A stretch of DNA of 5,135 nucleotides. Origin: Chloroflexota bacterium. Its GTDB lineage: Bacteria > Chloroflexota > UBA5177 > JANWHV01. Shown piece by piece: positions 1 to 5,135 of the stretch; the first letter of the stretch is position 1, and the number at the start of each line of letters is the position of its first letter. The position numbers and the translations under genes were made by a program. The notes below the pieces were generated by a model that saw nothing but the letters and a program-made list of their open reading frames with translations, did not search any database and was not told the DNA's origin. The DNA lies in assembly GCA_025450255.1 (NCBI GenBank), contig JANWHV010000218.1, positions 1 through 5,135 on the forward strand, given 5' to 3'.

Positions 1-1146
1 GGCACAAACCGCCTCAGGCTCACGAATCTCGCCATAGAGCGCTTGTTGCACCCCGCACCAGCCGGCCACGCTTTGCGTGTCTTCAAGGCCAAGCAACAGC
101 CGGCCCTTGTAGTTGTCCTTGACTTTGTCAAGCTCAGAGTCCGTCACCAGGTCGGAACGCAGCAATCGCATTTGCCGCAGGATCTCGCCCACAACCTCGG
201 TCGTATTCGCCGGATCGACTGCCGCGTAGGTCACCAGGGCGCCCGTATCTGCCACCACATTGCCGTAAGACTGAATGTCGTATGCCAGCCCACGCCGTTC
301 GCGAATCTCGAGAAAGAGCCTTGAGCTCATGGATCCTCCCAGAATTGACGTGAGGAGCTCAAACCCATACCGGTCCTTTCTTGACCGTGGGATACCGCGC
401 GAAGCCAGGCATATGTTCATCTGCTCGGTCGATCGCTCTTCAAAATACACCGAAGGATTGAGTTTCGGATATTCGATGGGCGTCATGCTGGGAAGCGTTG
501 AATCCCCGACCTGACGCCATGCTCCAAACATGCGATCCACGAGTTCCATGCCAGCGCGCTTGTCGATTCCCCCGGCGACGCTGATCACCGCGTTGCCCGG
601 CACATACCAGAGATTCTTGAAAGCGACGAGCCCGTCTCGCTTCAAGGCGGACACGGACTCCCTGGATCCCGCCACGTCTCGGCCAAGAGGCGTGTTGGGC
701 CAGCACTGCTCGTCACTGAGCGTATGGACCCAGTCCTGTGGTGAATCGACCGACATGCCGAGCTCTTCGATCACGACTCGCCGCTCTTTGGCAACCTCAC
801 CCGCGGCAAAGGTGCTGTTCAGCAGCATGTCTGATAGCAGATCAACCGCCAGGCCGGCGTTGTCCCGACTGACCTTGGCCCAAAATACCGTGAGCTCCTT
901 GTCGGTGCTCGCGTTCAAATGGCCGCCGACACGCTCGATCGTCTCGGATATGACCGCGGCGCTCGGTCTGCGATCCGTGCCTTTGAAGAGCATGTGCTCT
1001 ACGAGGTGCGCGCTACCCGCTTCCTCTGGCGATTCATGTCGCGACCCAACCGACACTATCACTGAAACCGTGATTGAGTACATGCCAGGCATTGGCGCCA
1101 CGACTGCTTGCGCGCCATTGTCGAACCGACTAACGATACATTCCAT
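1..1146 (-). CDS. M16B zinc metallopeptidase (insulinase/processing-peptidase family), 3' end cut by window edge
   Basis: This is a zinc-dependent endopeptidase of family M16 that degrades or trims peptides held in a clam-shell chamber. The 382 visible residues start MECIVSRFDNG. They show the N-terminal catalytic domain with HLVEH at 47-51 (His47 and His51 bind zinc, Glu50 is the general base) in the usual EEAG-x2-HLVEHMLFKGT setting. GGHLNAST follows at 74-81, and the third zinc-ligand Glu is E127 or E128 in RRVVIEEL. The C-terminal domain has LGGSMSSRLF (269-278) and RERRGLAY, with the Arg282/Tyr289 pair typical of the family. Subfamily members run about 420-440 residues, so roughly the last 40-50 lie outside the window. 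There is no signal peptide, so the protein is probably cytoplasmic. The ATG at 1146 is preferred because an in-frame TAA lies 17 codons upstream with no other ATG, GTG or TTG between. Its Shine-Dalgarno is weak. It is transcribed divergently from the LCP gene. The substrate is unknown. Confidence 0.93.
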   Translation of the reverse strand, partial: MECIVSRFDNGAQAVVAPMPGMYSITVSVIVSVGSRHESPEEAGSAHLVEHMLFKGTDRRPSAAVISETIERVGGHLNASTDKELTVFWAKVSRDNAGLAVDLLSDMLLNSTFAAGEVAKERRVVIEELGMSVDSPQDWVHTLSDEQCWPNTPLGRDVAGSRESVSALKRDGLVAFKNLWYVPGNAVISVAGGIDKRAGMELVDRMFGAWRQVGDSTLPSMTPIEYPKLNPSVYFEERSTEQMNICLASRGIPRSRKDRYGFELLTSILGGSMSSRLFLEIRERRGLAYDIQSYGNVVADTGALVTYAAVDPANTTEVVGEILRQMRLLRSDLVTDSELDKVKDNYKGRLLLGLEDTQSVAGWCGVQQALYGEIREPEAVCA

Positions 1147-1231
1147 TGCCGTCCAGACAAATACGGTGCTGAGCGCCGAGGTAACTGCGCCTTGTTAACC
1201 ACACGCGCGGTGGGACATGCATTCGACTGCA

Positions 1232-1261
1232 ACTATACCCCTGCCCCATCACACCTGCCAA
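1232..1261 (-). promoter_or_regulatory. Predicted sigma70-type promoter for the M16 peptidase gene
   Basis: Read on the minus strand, a -35 box TTGGCA (1261-1256) is followed after an 18-base spacer by a -10 box TATAGT (1237-1232). Each differs from consensus at one position. A transcript would start near 1225, giving a leader of about 80 bases before the ATG at 1146. The prediction rests on motif match and position only. Confidence 0.5.
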
Positions 1262-1317
1262 TTGACCCATTTGTCGGTAGGTGCAAAGCCTCTTGTCGCG
1301 GCGCCAGTTCGTGTACC

Positions 1318-1347
1318 TTGACGGTAAGCGAATTCCCTGCCTACGAT
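1318..1347 (+). promoter_or_regulatory. Predicted sigma70-type promoter for the LCP/propeller operon
   Basis: TTGACG (1318-1323, five of six consensus bases) is followed after 18 bases by TACGAT (1342-1347, four of six). The start of transcription would fall near 1354, leaving a leader of about 55 bases to the TTG start at 1409. The -10 box is weaker than that of the divergent promoter. Confidence 0.4.
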
Positions 1348-1391
1348 CATCGCGATCGGTTTTCGCTGAGATCAAGCAGCCACGCTAACCT

Positions 1392-1397
1392 GAGGAG
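1392..1397 (+). promoter_or_regulatory. Shine-Dalgarno GAGGAG that fixes the TTG start of the LCP gene
   Basis: GAGGAG lies 11 bases before the TTG at 1409. An in-frame TGA at 1391-1393 overlaps this site, so the reading frame cannot start further upstream. The next candidate, GTG at 1421, would sit too far from the site and would remove the first residues before the membrane segment. Confidence 0.65.
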
Positions 1398-1408
1398 CCC
1401 TACAACCG

Positions 1409-2461
1409 TTGCGCCAATTTGTGTACTGGGTCTTCCTGCTTGGTATCGCGGCAGCACTTGGCGGCTCCATCGCGTATGCCGCGCGCCCCTGGTACGACGC
1501 CGCCAAAGTGTTCTCGAGCGTGACAGGCCAGCTTTTACCCACTCCCGCCGTGCCGACCTATACGCCGGCGCCGGCGCGCACGCCCATCGCGGCTGTCGCA
1601 TCGCCAAGTCCAACCTTCGCCCCTATCAAGAGCCCAACCGGCCGGGTGAATTACCTGCTGTTGGCGAGCGACAACGACGCGAAGAATCAGCCCGGCACCG
1701 CGCCAAACACCCAGGTCATCATCTTCGTCTCATTCGACACGGTGCGGAAACAGATTTATATGCTGTCGATTCCGCGTGATTTATACGTCCCCATTCCTGG
1801 CTTTATGACTGACAAGATCGACACCGCGCCTGGTTACGGTAACCTCAGCACGGTCATCGATACGGTGAAAGCGAACTTCCACGTTTCGATAGACCACTAC
1901 GCCTGGGTTGGGTTGCAGGGCTTCGTCAGCATCATCAATTCACTTGGCGGCGTGGACCTCATGGTTGCGCACCCGATGGTGGAAAATGACTTTCCGGACG
2001 ACCTCAATCCGCTAGGACCAACCTATGCAATCAGGCGTTTCTTCATCCCGGCGGGGCCTCAACACCTGGACGGTGTGACCGCGCTCCAGTATGTCCGCGC
2101 GCGTCATGCCGATCTTATCGGCGACTTCGGCCGGTCACAGCGACAACAACAAGTATTGCTCCAACTCAAGCACAAGATGAAGGACATGGACATCAGCACC
2201 TTTCCCGCCATCGTCCAGGACCTGAAAGGCGAGTTTCAAACAGACCTTTCAACACTCGATATTTTGAGCCTGGCTCGCGAAGTCCTCAGTATCAGCCCGA
2301 ACTCCATCCATCATTATTATCTCGATCAAACGCGCAACTACACGTCGGATCAGACATTGCCGAACGGTAACGACATCCTGGTGGGAAACTGGCCAAAGAT
2401 AAACGCATTGTTCCAGTGCGTCATGTCTGACCACGCATACCTTGGCTGCAAGAATTCGTGA
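1409..2461 (+). CDS. LytR-CpsA-Psr (LCP) family cell-envelope protein with an altered active-site motif
   Basis: LCP enzymes sit outside the membrane and transfer undecaprenyl-linked glycopolymers onto peptidoglycan or other acceptors. In this 350-residue protein an N-terminal membrane anchor (about 5-25) is followed by a Pro/Thr/Ala-rich linker (about 43-77) and the LCP domain (about 80-255). Family landmarks visible are NYLLLASD (81-88), SIPRDLYVPIPG (120-131), a KI-D-TAPGYG stretch (136-144), SLGGVDL (178-184), HLDGVTALQYVRAR (219-232) and GDFGRSQRQQQ (238-248). The conserved Arg123, Asp124, Arg230, Arg232, Arg242 and Arg245 are kept. However, the usual R-x-D ahead of the second strand reads N-T-Q (100-102), replacing a metal- and pyrophosphate-site Asp and Arg. 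Cys337 and Cys347 near the C-terminus could form a disulfide. The start is TTG. The stop overlaps the GTG of the next gene. Family membership is firm; the ligase role is inferred, and catalysis is uncertain because of the substitution. Confidence 0.92.
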   Translation: MRQFVYWVFLLGIAAALGGSIAYAARPWYDAAKVFSSVTGQLLPTPAVPTYTPAPARTPIAAVASPSPTFAPIKSPTGRVNYLLLASDNDAKNQPGTAPNTQVIIFVSFDTVRKQIYMLSIPRDLYVPIPGFMTDKIDTAPGYGNLSTVIDTVKANFHVSIDHYAWVGLQGFVSIINSLGGVDLMVAHPMVENDFPDDLNPLGPTYAIRRFFIPAGPQHLDGVTALQYVRARHADLIGDFGRSQRQQQVLLQLKHKMKDMDISTFPAIVQDLKGEFQTDLSTLDILSLAREVLSISPNSIHHYYLDQTRNYTSDQTLPNGNDILVGNWPKINALFQCVMSDHAYLGCKNS

Positions 2462-3645
2462 TCTCGCCTGGCACTCCCGCGCCCAATACCAGCTCGGGAT
2501 TTTGGTTCGGCCTGTGGACAACCTTCAAGCTGCTCATCGCGGTCAGCGCATGTTCATTGATCGCGATATTCATGGTCGCCAGTACTGATGCCACGGACAC
2601 CCCGGTCGCGCAATCGAGCGGCACGGCGACGCCCCAACCCACGGTCGTAATCCAAGGCAGGGTGCCAACACCCGCGCCAACTCCCGCCGCGCCAACCGAC
2701 GTGTTCGTGCCAGGGCGCCTTATTTATGTCAAGGGTAGCACCATTTATATGGTGCATCATTACGACGCCCCGGTCCCGCTCGCCATTGGCCGCGAGCCCG
2801 GGGTCTCGCCAGACGGCACGAAACTCGCCTATGTTGCGTTCTATAAGAATTACCAGGACCTGATGCTCTTGAACATTCAACAGCGGACGCATACAAGGTT
2901 TCTTGACGATTCCCCTTCCGTCCCGACTGACGTGAGCACCGCCTTCACCGCCGCAACGCCATCCTGGTCAGACGATGGTCAGTACATTTATTTTTCGTGG
3001 AGCTATCCGGGTGCGCCGAATTACCCTAATACGTCGACCTACGACCGTCAAGATCTGAGTGTTACGCGGTGCGCGGTTGCTAGCCCATGCAATACCAGCA
3101 CTGGCACGCAAATTACTACCCCATATTTCGAGGCCGGAGGAGACTTTGAGCCTGCTCCGCGGCTCGCGGACCCCACCTACCTCGTCTATACCAAATGGCA
3201 ATACCAGCAGGCCCGCGACAACACCAGTCGATCGCTGCCCAGATTGGTCTCGCAAAATCTGAACGACGGCACCAAGGTCGACCTCACCAATATTCTGGAC
3301 AATGTGTCGGAACCGGTTTGGAGCCCAAATGGTCGCTATCTGGCCTTCGTTAAGACATCCGACGATCTGCAATCCTCGTCTATTTACATCATGACGTTCC
3401 ACCCACCTGGCCGTATCGCCGACTACGAGCACGCCCGGCTGCTGGTGAAGGGCACTTCGTTCGCCGCCCATCCCGTATTCTCTCCAGACGGAAGCGAAAT
3501 GGCATTTATTGCTCAATCCTCCGACAGTACGCTGCACCTGTATATCGCGCCGGTGACGTTCGGACCGAATGCGCGCCTTGGCATTGCCCAAGAGGTGAAA
3601 CGCGCCGATGTCGTGGATGGCGATCGACTGGCCTGGACGCAATAA
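2458..3645 (+). CDS. Membrane-anchored TolB-like/PD40 beta-propeller protein
   Basis: This 395-residue protein is of no assigned enzymatic function. A single hydrophobic anchor (about 20-40) is preceded by a short polar N-terminus and followed by a Pro/Thr/Ala-rich linker (about 48-80). The rest is all-beta. It contains at least four PD40 (TolB/WD40-like) repeats: PGVSPDGTKLAYVA (114-127), PSWSDDGQYIYFSW (168-181), PVWSPNGRYLAFVK (286-299) and PVFSPDGSEMAFIA (339-352). A closing strand ends LAWTQ at the C-terminus. Such propellers usually act as protein-binding or ligand-binding platforms; here it would face the outside. Cys205 and Cys211 might form a small disulfide loop. The GTG start overlaps the TGA of the LCP gene (GTGA) and has no clear Shine-Dalgarno of its own, so translation is probably coupled to that of the LCP protein. 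The shared anchor-linker layout suggests a joint role in envelope assembly, but that is inference. It is not TolB itself, because no pal, tolA or tolQ is adjacent in the window. Confidence 0.88.
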   Translation: MISPGTPAPNTSSGFWFGLWTTFKLLIAVSACSLIAIFMVASTDATDTPVAQSSGTATPQPTVVIQGRVPTPAPTPAAPTDVFVPGRLIYVKGSTIYMVHHYDAPVPLAIGREPGVSPDGTKLAYVAFYKNYQDLMLLNIQQRTHTRFLDDSPSVPTDVSTAFTAATPSWSDDGQYIYFSWSYPGAPNYPNTSTYDRQDLSVTRCAVASPCNTSTGTQITTPYFEAGGDFEPAPRLADPTYLVYTKWQYQQARDNTSRSLPRLVSQNLNDGTKVDLTNILDNVSEPVWSPNGRYLAFVKTSDDLQSSSIYIMTFHPPGRIADYEHARLLVKGTSFAAHPVFSPDGSEMAFIAQSSDSTLHLYIAPVTFGPNARLGIAQEVKRADVVDGDRLAWTQ

Positions 3646-3696
3646 CCGCCGCTGCCTTTCCACCGATCGATCGCGCAATGCCATACAATCGTAGAT

Positions 3697-3708
3697 CGGA
3701 TATATCCG
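3697..3708. promoter_or_regulatory. Perfect 12-bp palindrome, possible operator upstream of the crotonase genes
   Basis: CGGATATATCCG is a perfect inverted repeat in the 143-base gap (3646-3788) between the propeller gene and the first crotonase gene, about 80 bases before its start. Its core could double as an AT-rich -10 region. A TACAAT hexamer (3684-3689) lies just upstream, but no matching -35 box is visible. A TetR-type or similar repressor site is possible; function is unproven. Confidence 0.25.
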
Positions 3709-3775
3709 CGCGCAGTTTCGACTCGGCCTGAGACCGTGCGCTCGCGCGTATGTGTGAGTCTTTCGGATGTTCGGC

Positions 3776-3780
3776 GGAGG
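3776..3780 (+). promoter_or_regulatory. Shine-Dalgarno GGAGG that decides the start of the first crotonase gene
   Basis: GGAGG stands 8 bases before the ATG at 3789, the ideal spacing. It lies inside the longer frame that opens at the ATG at 3750, for which no good ribosome site is seen. The shorter product also has the normal family N-terminus. Confidence 0.8.
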
Positions 3781-3788
3781 CAGGCTCG

Positions 3789-4568
3789 ATGAATGACAAC
3801 GCTTCGCTGATCGTGGTTGAACCTCGCGACGGCTACGCCGTCGTTCGTCTCAATAGACCCAAGGTCCTCAACGCGCTCAACGGCGAGTTGATGATTGAGC
3901 TGGTTTCCGCACTGGAAGAACTGGATGCCGATCCCGCGGTGCGGTGCATCGTCCTTACAGGAAACGAGCGCGCGTTCGCGGCCGGCGCCGATATTGCCGA
4001 GATGGCCGGCGCGGATGCCGTTTCCTTCCTGTTGCAAGATTCGTTTGCCCGCTGGGATCGCATTCGCAAGTTGCACACGCCGTTAATCGCCGCCGTTAGC
4101 GGCTTCGCGTATGGAGGCGGCTGCGAGCTGGCCATGATGTGCGACATGATCGTCGCGTCGGAAACCGCCCGGTTTGGGCAGCCAGAGATCAACATCGGCG
4201 TTATCCCGGGCGCCGGGGGCACCCAGCGTCTTACGCGTGCCCTAGGCAAGGCGCGTGCCATGGAAATGATCCTGACCGGCGTGTCGATAAGCGCGAAAGA
4301 AGCGCTTCAGGCGGGCCTGGTAAATCGGGTGGTGCCCGTAGAGCTCTATCTCAAGGAGGCTGAAGCACTCGCCGAACGCGTCGCGAGCCAGCCGCCCATC
4401 GCGGTTCGATTGGCGAAGGAGGCCGTACTGAAGGCATTCGACACCACTCTTGAGGTTGGGCTGGACTTCGAGCGCAAGAACTTCTATCTGCTGTTCGCCA
4501 GTGCCGACCAGAAGGAGGGAATGCACGCCTTTCTGGAAAAGCGTGCGCCGCGATTCGAGGGGAGATAG
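3789..4568 (+). CDS. Enoyl-CoA hydratase, crotonase family (PaaF/ECHS1-like)
   Basis: The enzyme adds water across trans-2-enoyl-CoA to give (S)-3-hydroxyacyl-CoA in beta-oxidation or related acyl-CoA degradation, in the cytoplasm. The 259-residue length from the ATG at 3789 is typical of the family. Visible are LNRPKVLNALN (21-31), the oxyanion-hole segment FAAGADIAEM (63-72), YGGGCELAMMCD (108-119) with catalytic Glu113, and FGQPEINIGVIPGAGGTQRL (129-148) with catalytic Glu133. The two glutamates are 20 residues apart, as in rat mitochondrial hydratase. The C-terminal trimerisation segment ends AFLEKRAPRFEGR, as expected for intact members. Four bases separate its TAG from the next crotonase gene, so the two form an operon. 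The pairing resembles paaF-paaG of phenylacetate catabolism, but no other paa gene is in view, so a general short-chain hydratase is equally possible. Hydratase activity is well supported; the pathway is not. Confidence 0.95.
   Translation: MNDNASLIVVEPRDGYAVVRLNRPKVLNALNGELMIELVSALEELDADPAVRCIVLTGNERAFAAGADIAEMAGADAVSFLLQDSFARWDRIRKLHTPLIAAVSGFAYGGGCELAMMCDMIVASETARFGQPEINIGVIPGAGGTQRLTRALGKARAMEMILTGVSISAKEALQAGLVNRVVPVELYLKEAEALAERVASQPPIAVRLAKEAVLKAFDTTLEVGLDFERKNFYLLFASADQKEGMHAFLEKRAPRFEGR
4557..4564 (+). promoter_or_regulatory. Shine-Dalgarno GAGGGGAG of the second crotonase gene
   Basis: This purine-rich site lies within the last codons of the preceding hydratase gene and 8 bases before the ATG at 4573. 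It indicates that the second gene has its own strong ribosome entry on the shared transcript. Confidence 0.7.
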
Positions 4569-4572
4569 CAAA

Positions 4573-5135
4573 ATGGGCGCCACAATCGCATCGGACTGCC
4601 AAACGCTGCTCACGAGCACGGATGGAGCGGTCCTGACCGTCACCCTTAACCGCCCGGATACCTACAACGCGTTGAACGAAACCCTCAAGCTAGAACTGCT
4701 GCGGGTGCTCAAGCAAGCCGCGCGTGATGTGACCGTACGCTGCGTGGTGCTTACCGGCGCGGGCAAGGCATTCTCATCCGGTCAAGATCTGAAAGAAAGC
4801 GCACTTGGCTCACCCGCCACTATCGGCGCCACGCTCAGGACGCAGTATAATCCTATCGCCCAACTGCTGTATTCGCTGGAAAAGCCCGTACTGGCGTCGA
4901 TCAACGGCGTAGCGGCAGGGGCCGGTTTAAGCCTGGCCCTGGCGTGTGATATGCGCATCATGGCCGATACCGCTTCCTTGCGCCTGGCGTTTTCCAACAT
5001 TGGCTTGATCCCGGATTGCGCCGCCTGCTTTACCCTCGCGCAGATTGCCGGACGCAGCGTCGCCCTTGACATGGCCTATACCGGCCGGGCCGTGGACGCG
5101 GCTGAGGCGCTCCGGCTTGGCATCGTGAATAGAAC
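4573..5135 (+). CDS. paaG: PaaG-like enoyl-CoA hydratase/isomerase (crotonase family), 3' end cut by window edge
   Basis: This crotonase-fold enzyme resembles PaaG, the 2-(1,2-epoxy-1,2-dihydrophenyl)acetyl-CoA isomerase, which also shifts double bonds in unsaturated acyl-CoAs. The 187 complete codons cover about 70% of a usual 260-residue protein. Visible are LNRPDTYNALN (25-35), FSSGQDLKES (67-76), YNPIAQLLYSLEKPV (92-106), INGVAAGAG (110-118) and SNIGLIPDC (141-149). The two hydratase glutamates are replaced (Ser120 and about Phe140). Asp148 in LIPDC matches the Asp that PaaG uses for isomerisation, so isomerase rather than hydratase chemistry is expected. The Gly-Gly that follows this Asp in E. 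coli PaaG is Ala-Ala (150-151) here, a small change next to the active site. It follows the hydratase gene by 4 bases with its own good ribosome site. The symbol reflects family resemblance; a phenylacetate role needs other paa genes nearby, which are not in the window. Confidence 0.9.
   Translation, partial: MGATIASDCQTLLTSTDGAVLTVTLNRPDTYNALNETLKLELLRVLKQAARDVTVRCVVLTGAGKAFSSGQDLKESALGSPATIGATLRTQYNPIAQLLYSLEKPVLASINGVAAGAGLSLALACDMRIMADTASLRLAFSNIGLIPDCAACFTLAQIAGRSVALDMAYTGRAVDAAEALRLGIVNR

Larger units (their letters stand above)
1147..1408. other. Divergent intergenic control region (262 bp)
   Basis: This gap separates the start of the minus-strand peptidase gene from the start of the plus-strand LCP gene. 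It holds the two opposing promoter candidates listed separately and the Shine-Dalgarno of the LCP gene. Short reading frames crossing it in several frames show no family resemblance and no consistent ribosome site. I see no tRNA, terminator or riboswitch-like structure in it. Confidence 0.7.

Noticed and set aside
530..1198. Plus-strand 222-codon open frame with Ser/Thr-rich product
   Set aside because: It lies antisense to the M16 peptidase gene, whose family motifs span the region, and has no recognisable domain.
1550..1640. Pro/Thr/Ala-rich stretch in the LCP gene as a DNA repeat
   Set aside because: The low complexity is at protein level (a flexible linker); the DNA is not a regular tandem repeat.
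1108..1779. Plus-strand 223-codon frame across the intergenic region
   Set aside because: It overlaps the LCP gene in another frame, is rich in Arg/His in the way of out-of-frame GC-rich DNA, and has no motif.
2968..3684. Minus-strand 238-codon open frame
   Set aside because: It is antisense to the PD40 propeller gene, which has four clear repeats; the product is Arg-rich with no family likeness.
3684..3689. TACAAT as a -10 box for the crotonase operon
   Set aside because: No acceptable -35 hexamer is found 16-19 bases upstream, so it is mentioned only as context.
3646..3720. Rho-independent terminator after the propeller gene
   Set aside because: An inverted repeat CCGATC/GATCGG (3663-3668 and 3694-3699) exists, but the loop is 25 bases and no T-run follows.
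3750..3788. 13-residue N-terminal extension of the hydratase from the ATG at 3750
   Set aside because: The ATG at 3789 has GGAGG at ideal spacing and gives the normal family length; the extension has no homologous look and no good ribosome site.
3513..4076. Minus-strand 187-codon frame spanning the propeller and hydratase genes
   Set aside because: It runs antisense through two well-supported genes and the gap between them, with no ribosome site or domain.

Overview
The window carries five protein-coding genes in two transcriptional directions. I see no RNA gene, mobile element, CRISPR array or long repeat. Coding is dense, GC content is moderately high by eye, and the start codons include TTG and GTG. 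The two exported or anchored proteins have Pro/Thr/Ala-rich linkers directly after an N-terminal membrane anchor. That linker style, together with an LCP protein beside a PD40 beta-propeller protein, suggests Chloroflexota or a similar deep-branching, Gram-positive-like lineage. This assignment is inference from style, not from a marker gene.

Left part (1-1146, minus strand): most of an M16B zinc peptidase, running off the left edge. Its frame is open to the edge, so it has no stop codon in the window. It carries the inverted zinc motif HLVEH and a downstream zinc-ligand Glu. It also has the C-terminal Arg/Tyr pair, so one polypeptide holds both halves of the active site.

Intergenic region (1147-1408): a divergent control region. 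A good promoter-like sequence faces left toward the peptidase (TTGGCA-N18-TATAGT). A second faces right (TTGACG-N18-TACGAT).

Middle (1409-3645, plus strand): a translationally coupled pair with a GTGA start/stop overlap. The first gene encodes a membrane-anchored LytR-CpsA-Psr (LCP) protein with a substituted Arg/Asp site. The second encodes a membrane-anchored TolB/PD40-type beta-propeller. Both proteins have the layout anchor, low-complexity Pro/Thr linker, extracytoplasmic domain, so they probably act together at the cell surface.

Right part (3789-5135, plus strand): two crotonase-fold genes 4 bases apart, each with a good Shine-Dalgarno sequence. The first is a canonical enoyl-CoA hydratase of the PaaF/ECHS1 type with both catalytic glutamates. 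The second, cut by the right edge, is PaaG-like: both glutamates are replaced and the PaaG-type Asp is present. They look like complementary hydratase and isomerase steps of phenylacetate breakdown or of unsaturated acyl-CoA oxidation. The genes are ordinary in family. The most notable points are the altered LCP active site and its tight coupling to a surface propeller.
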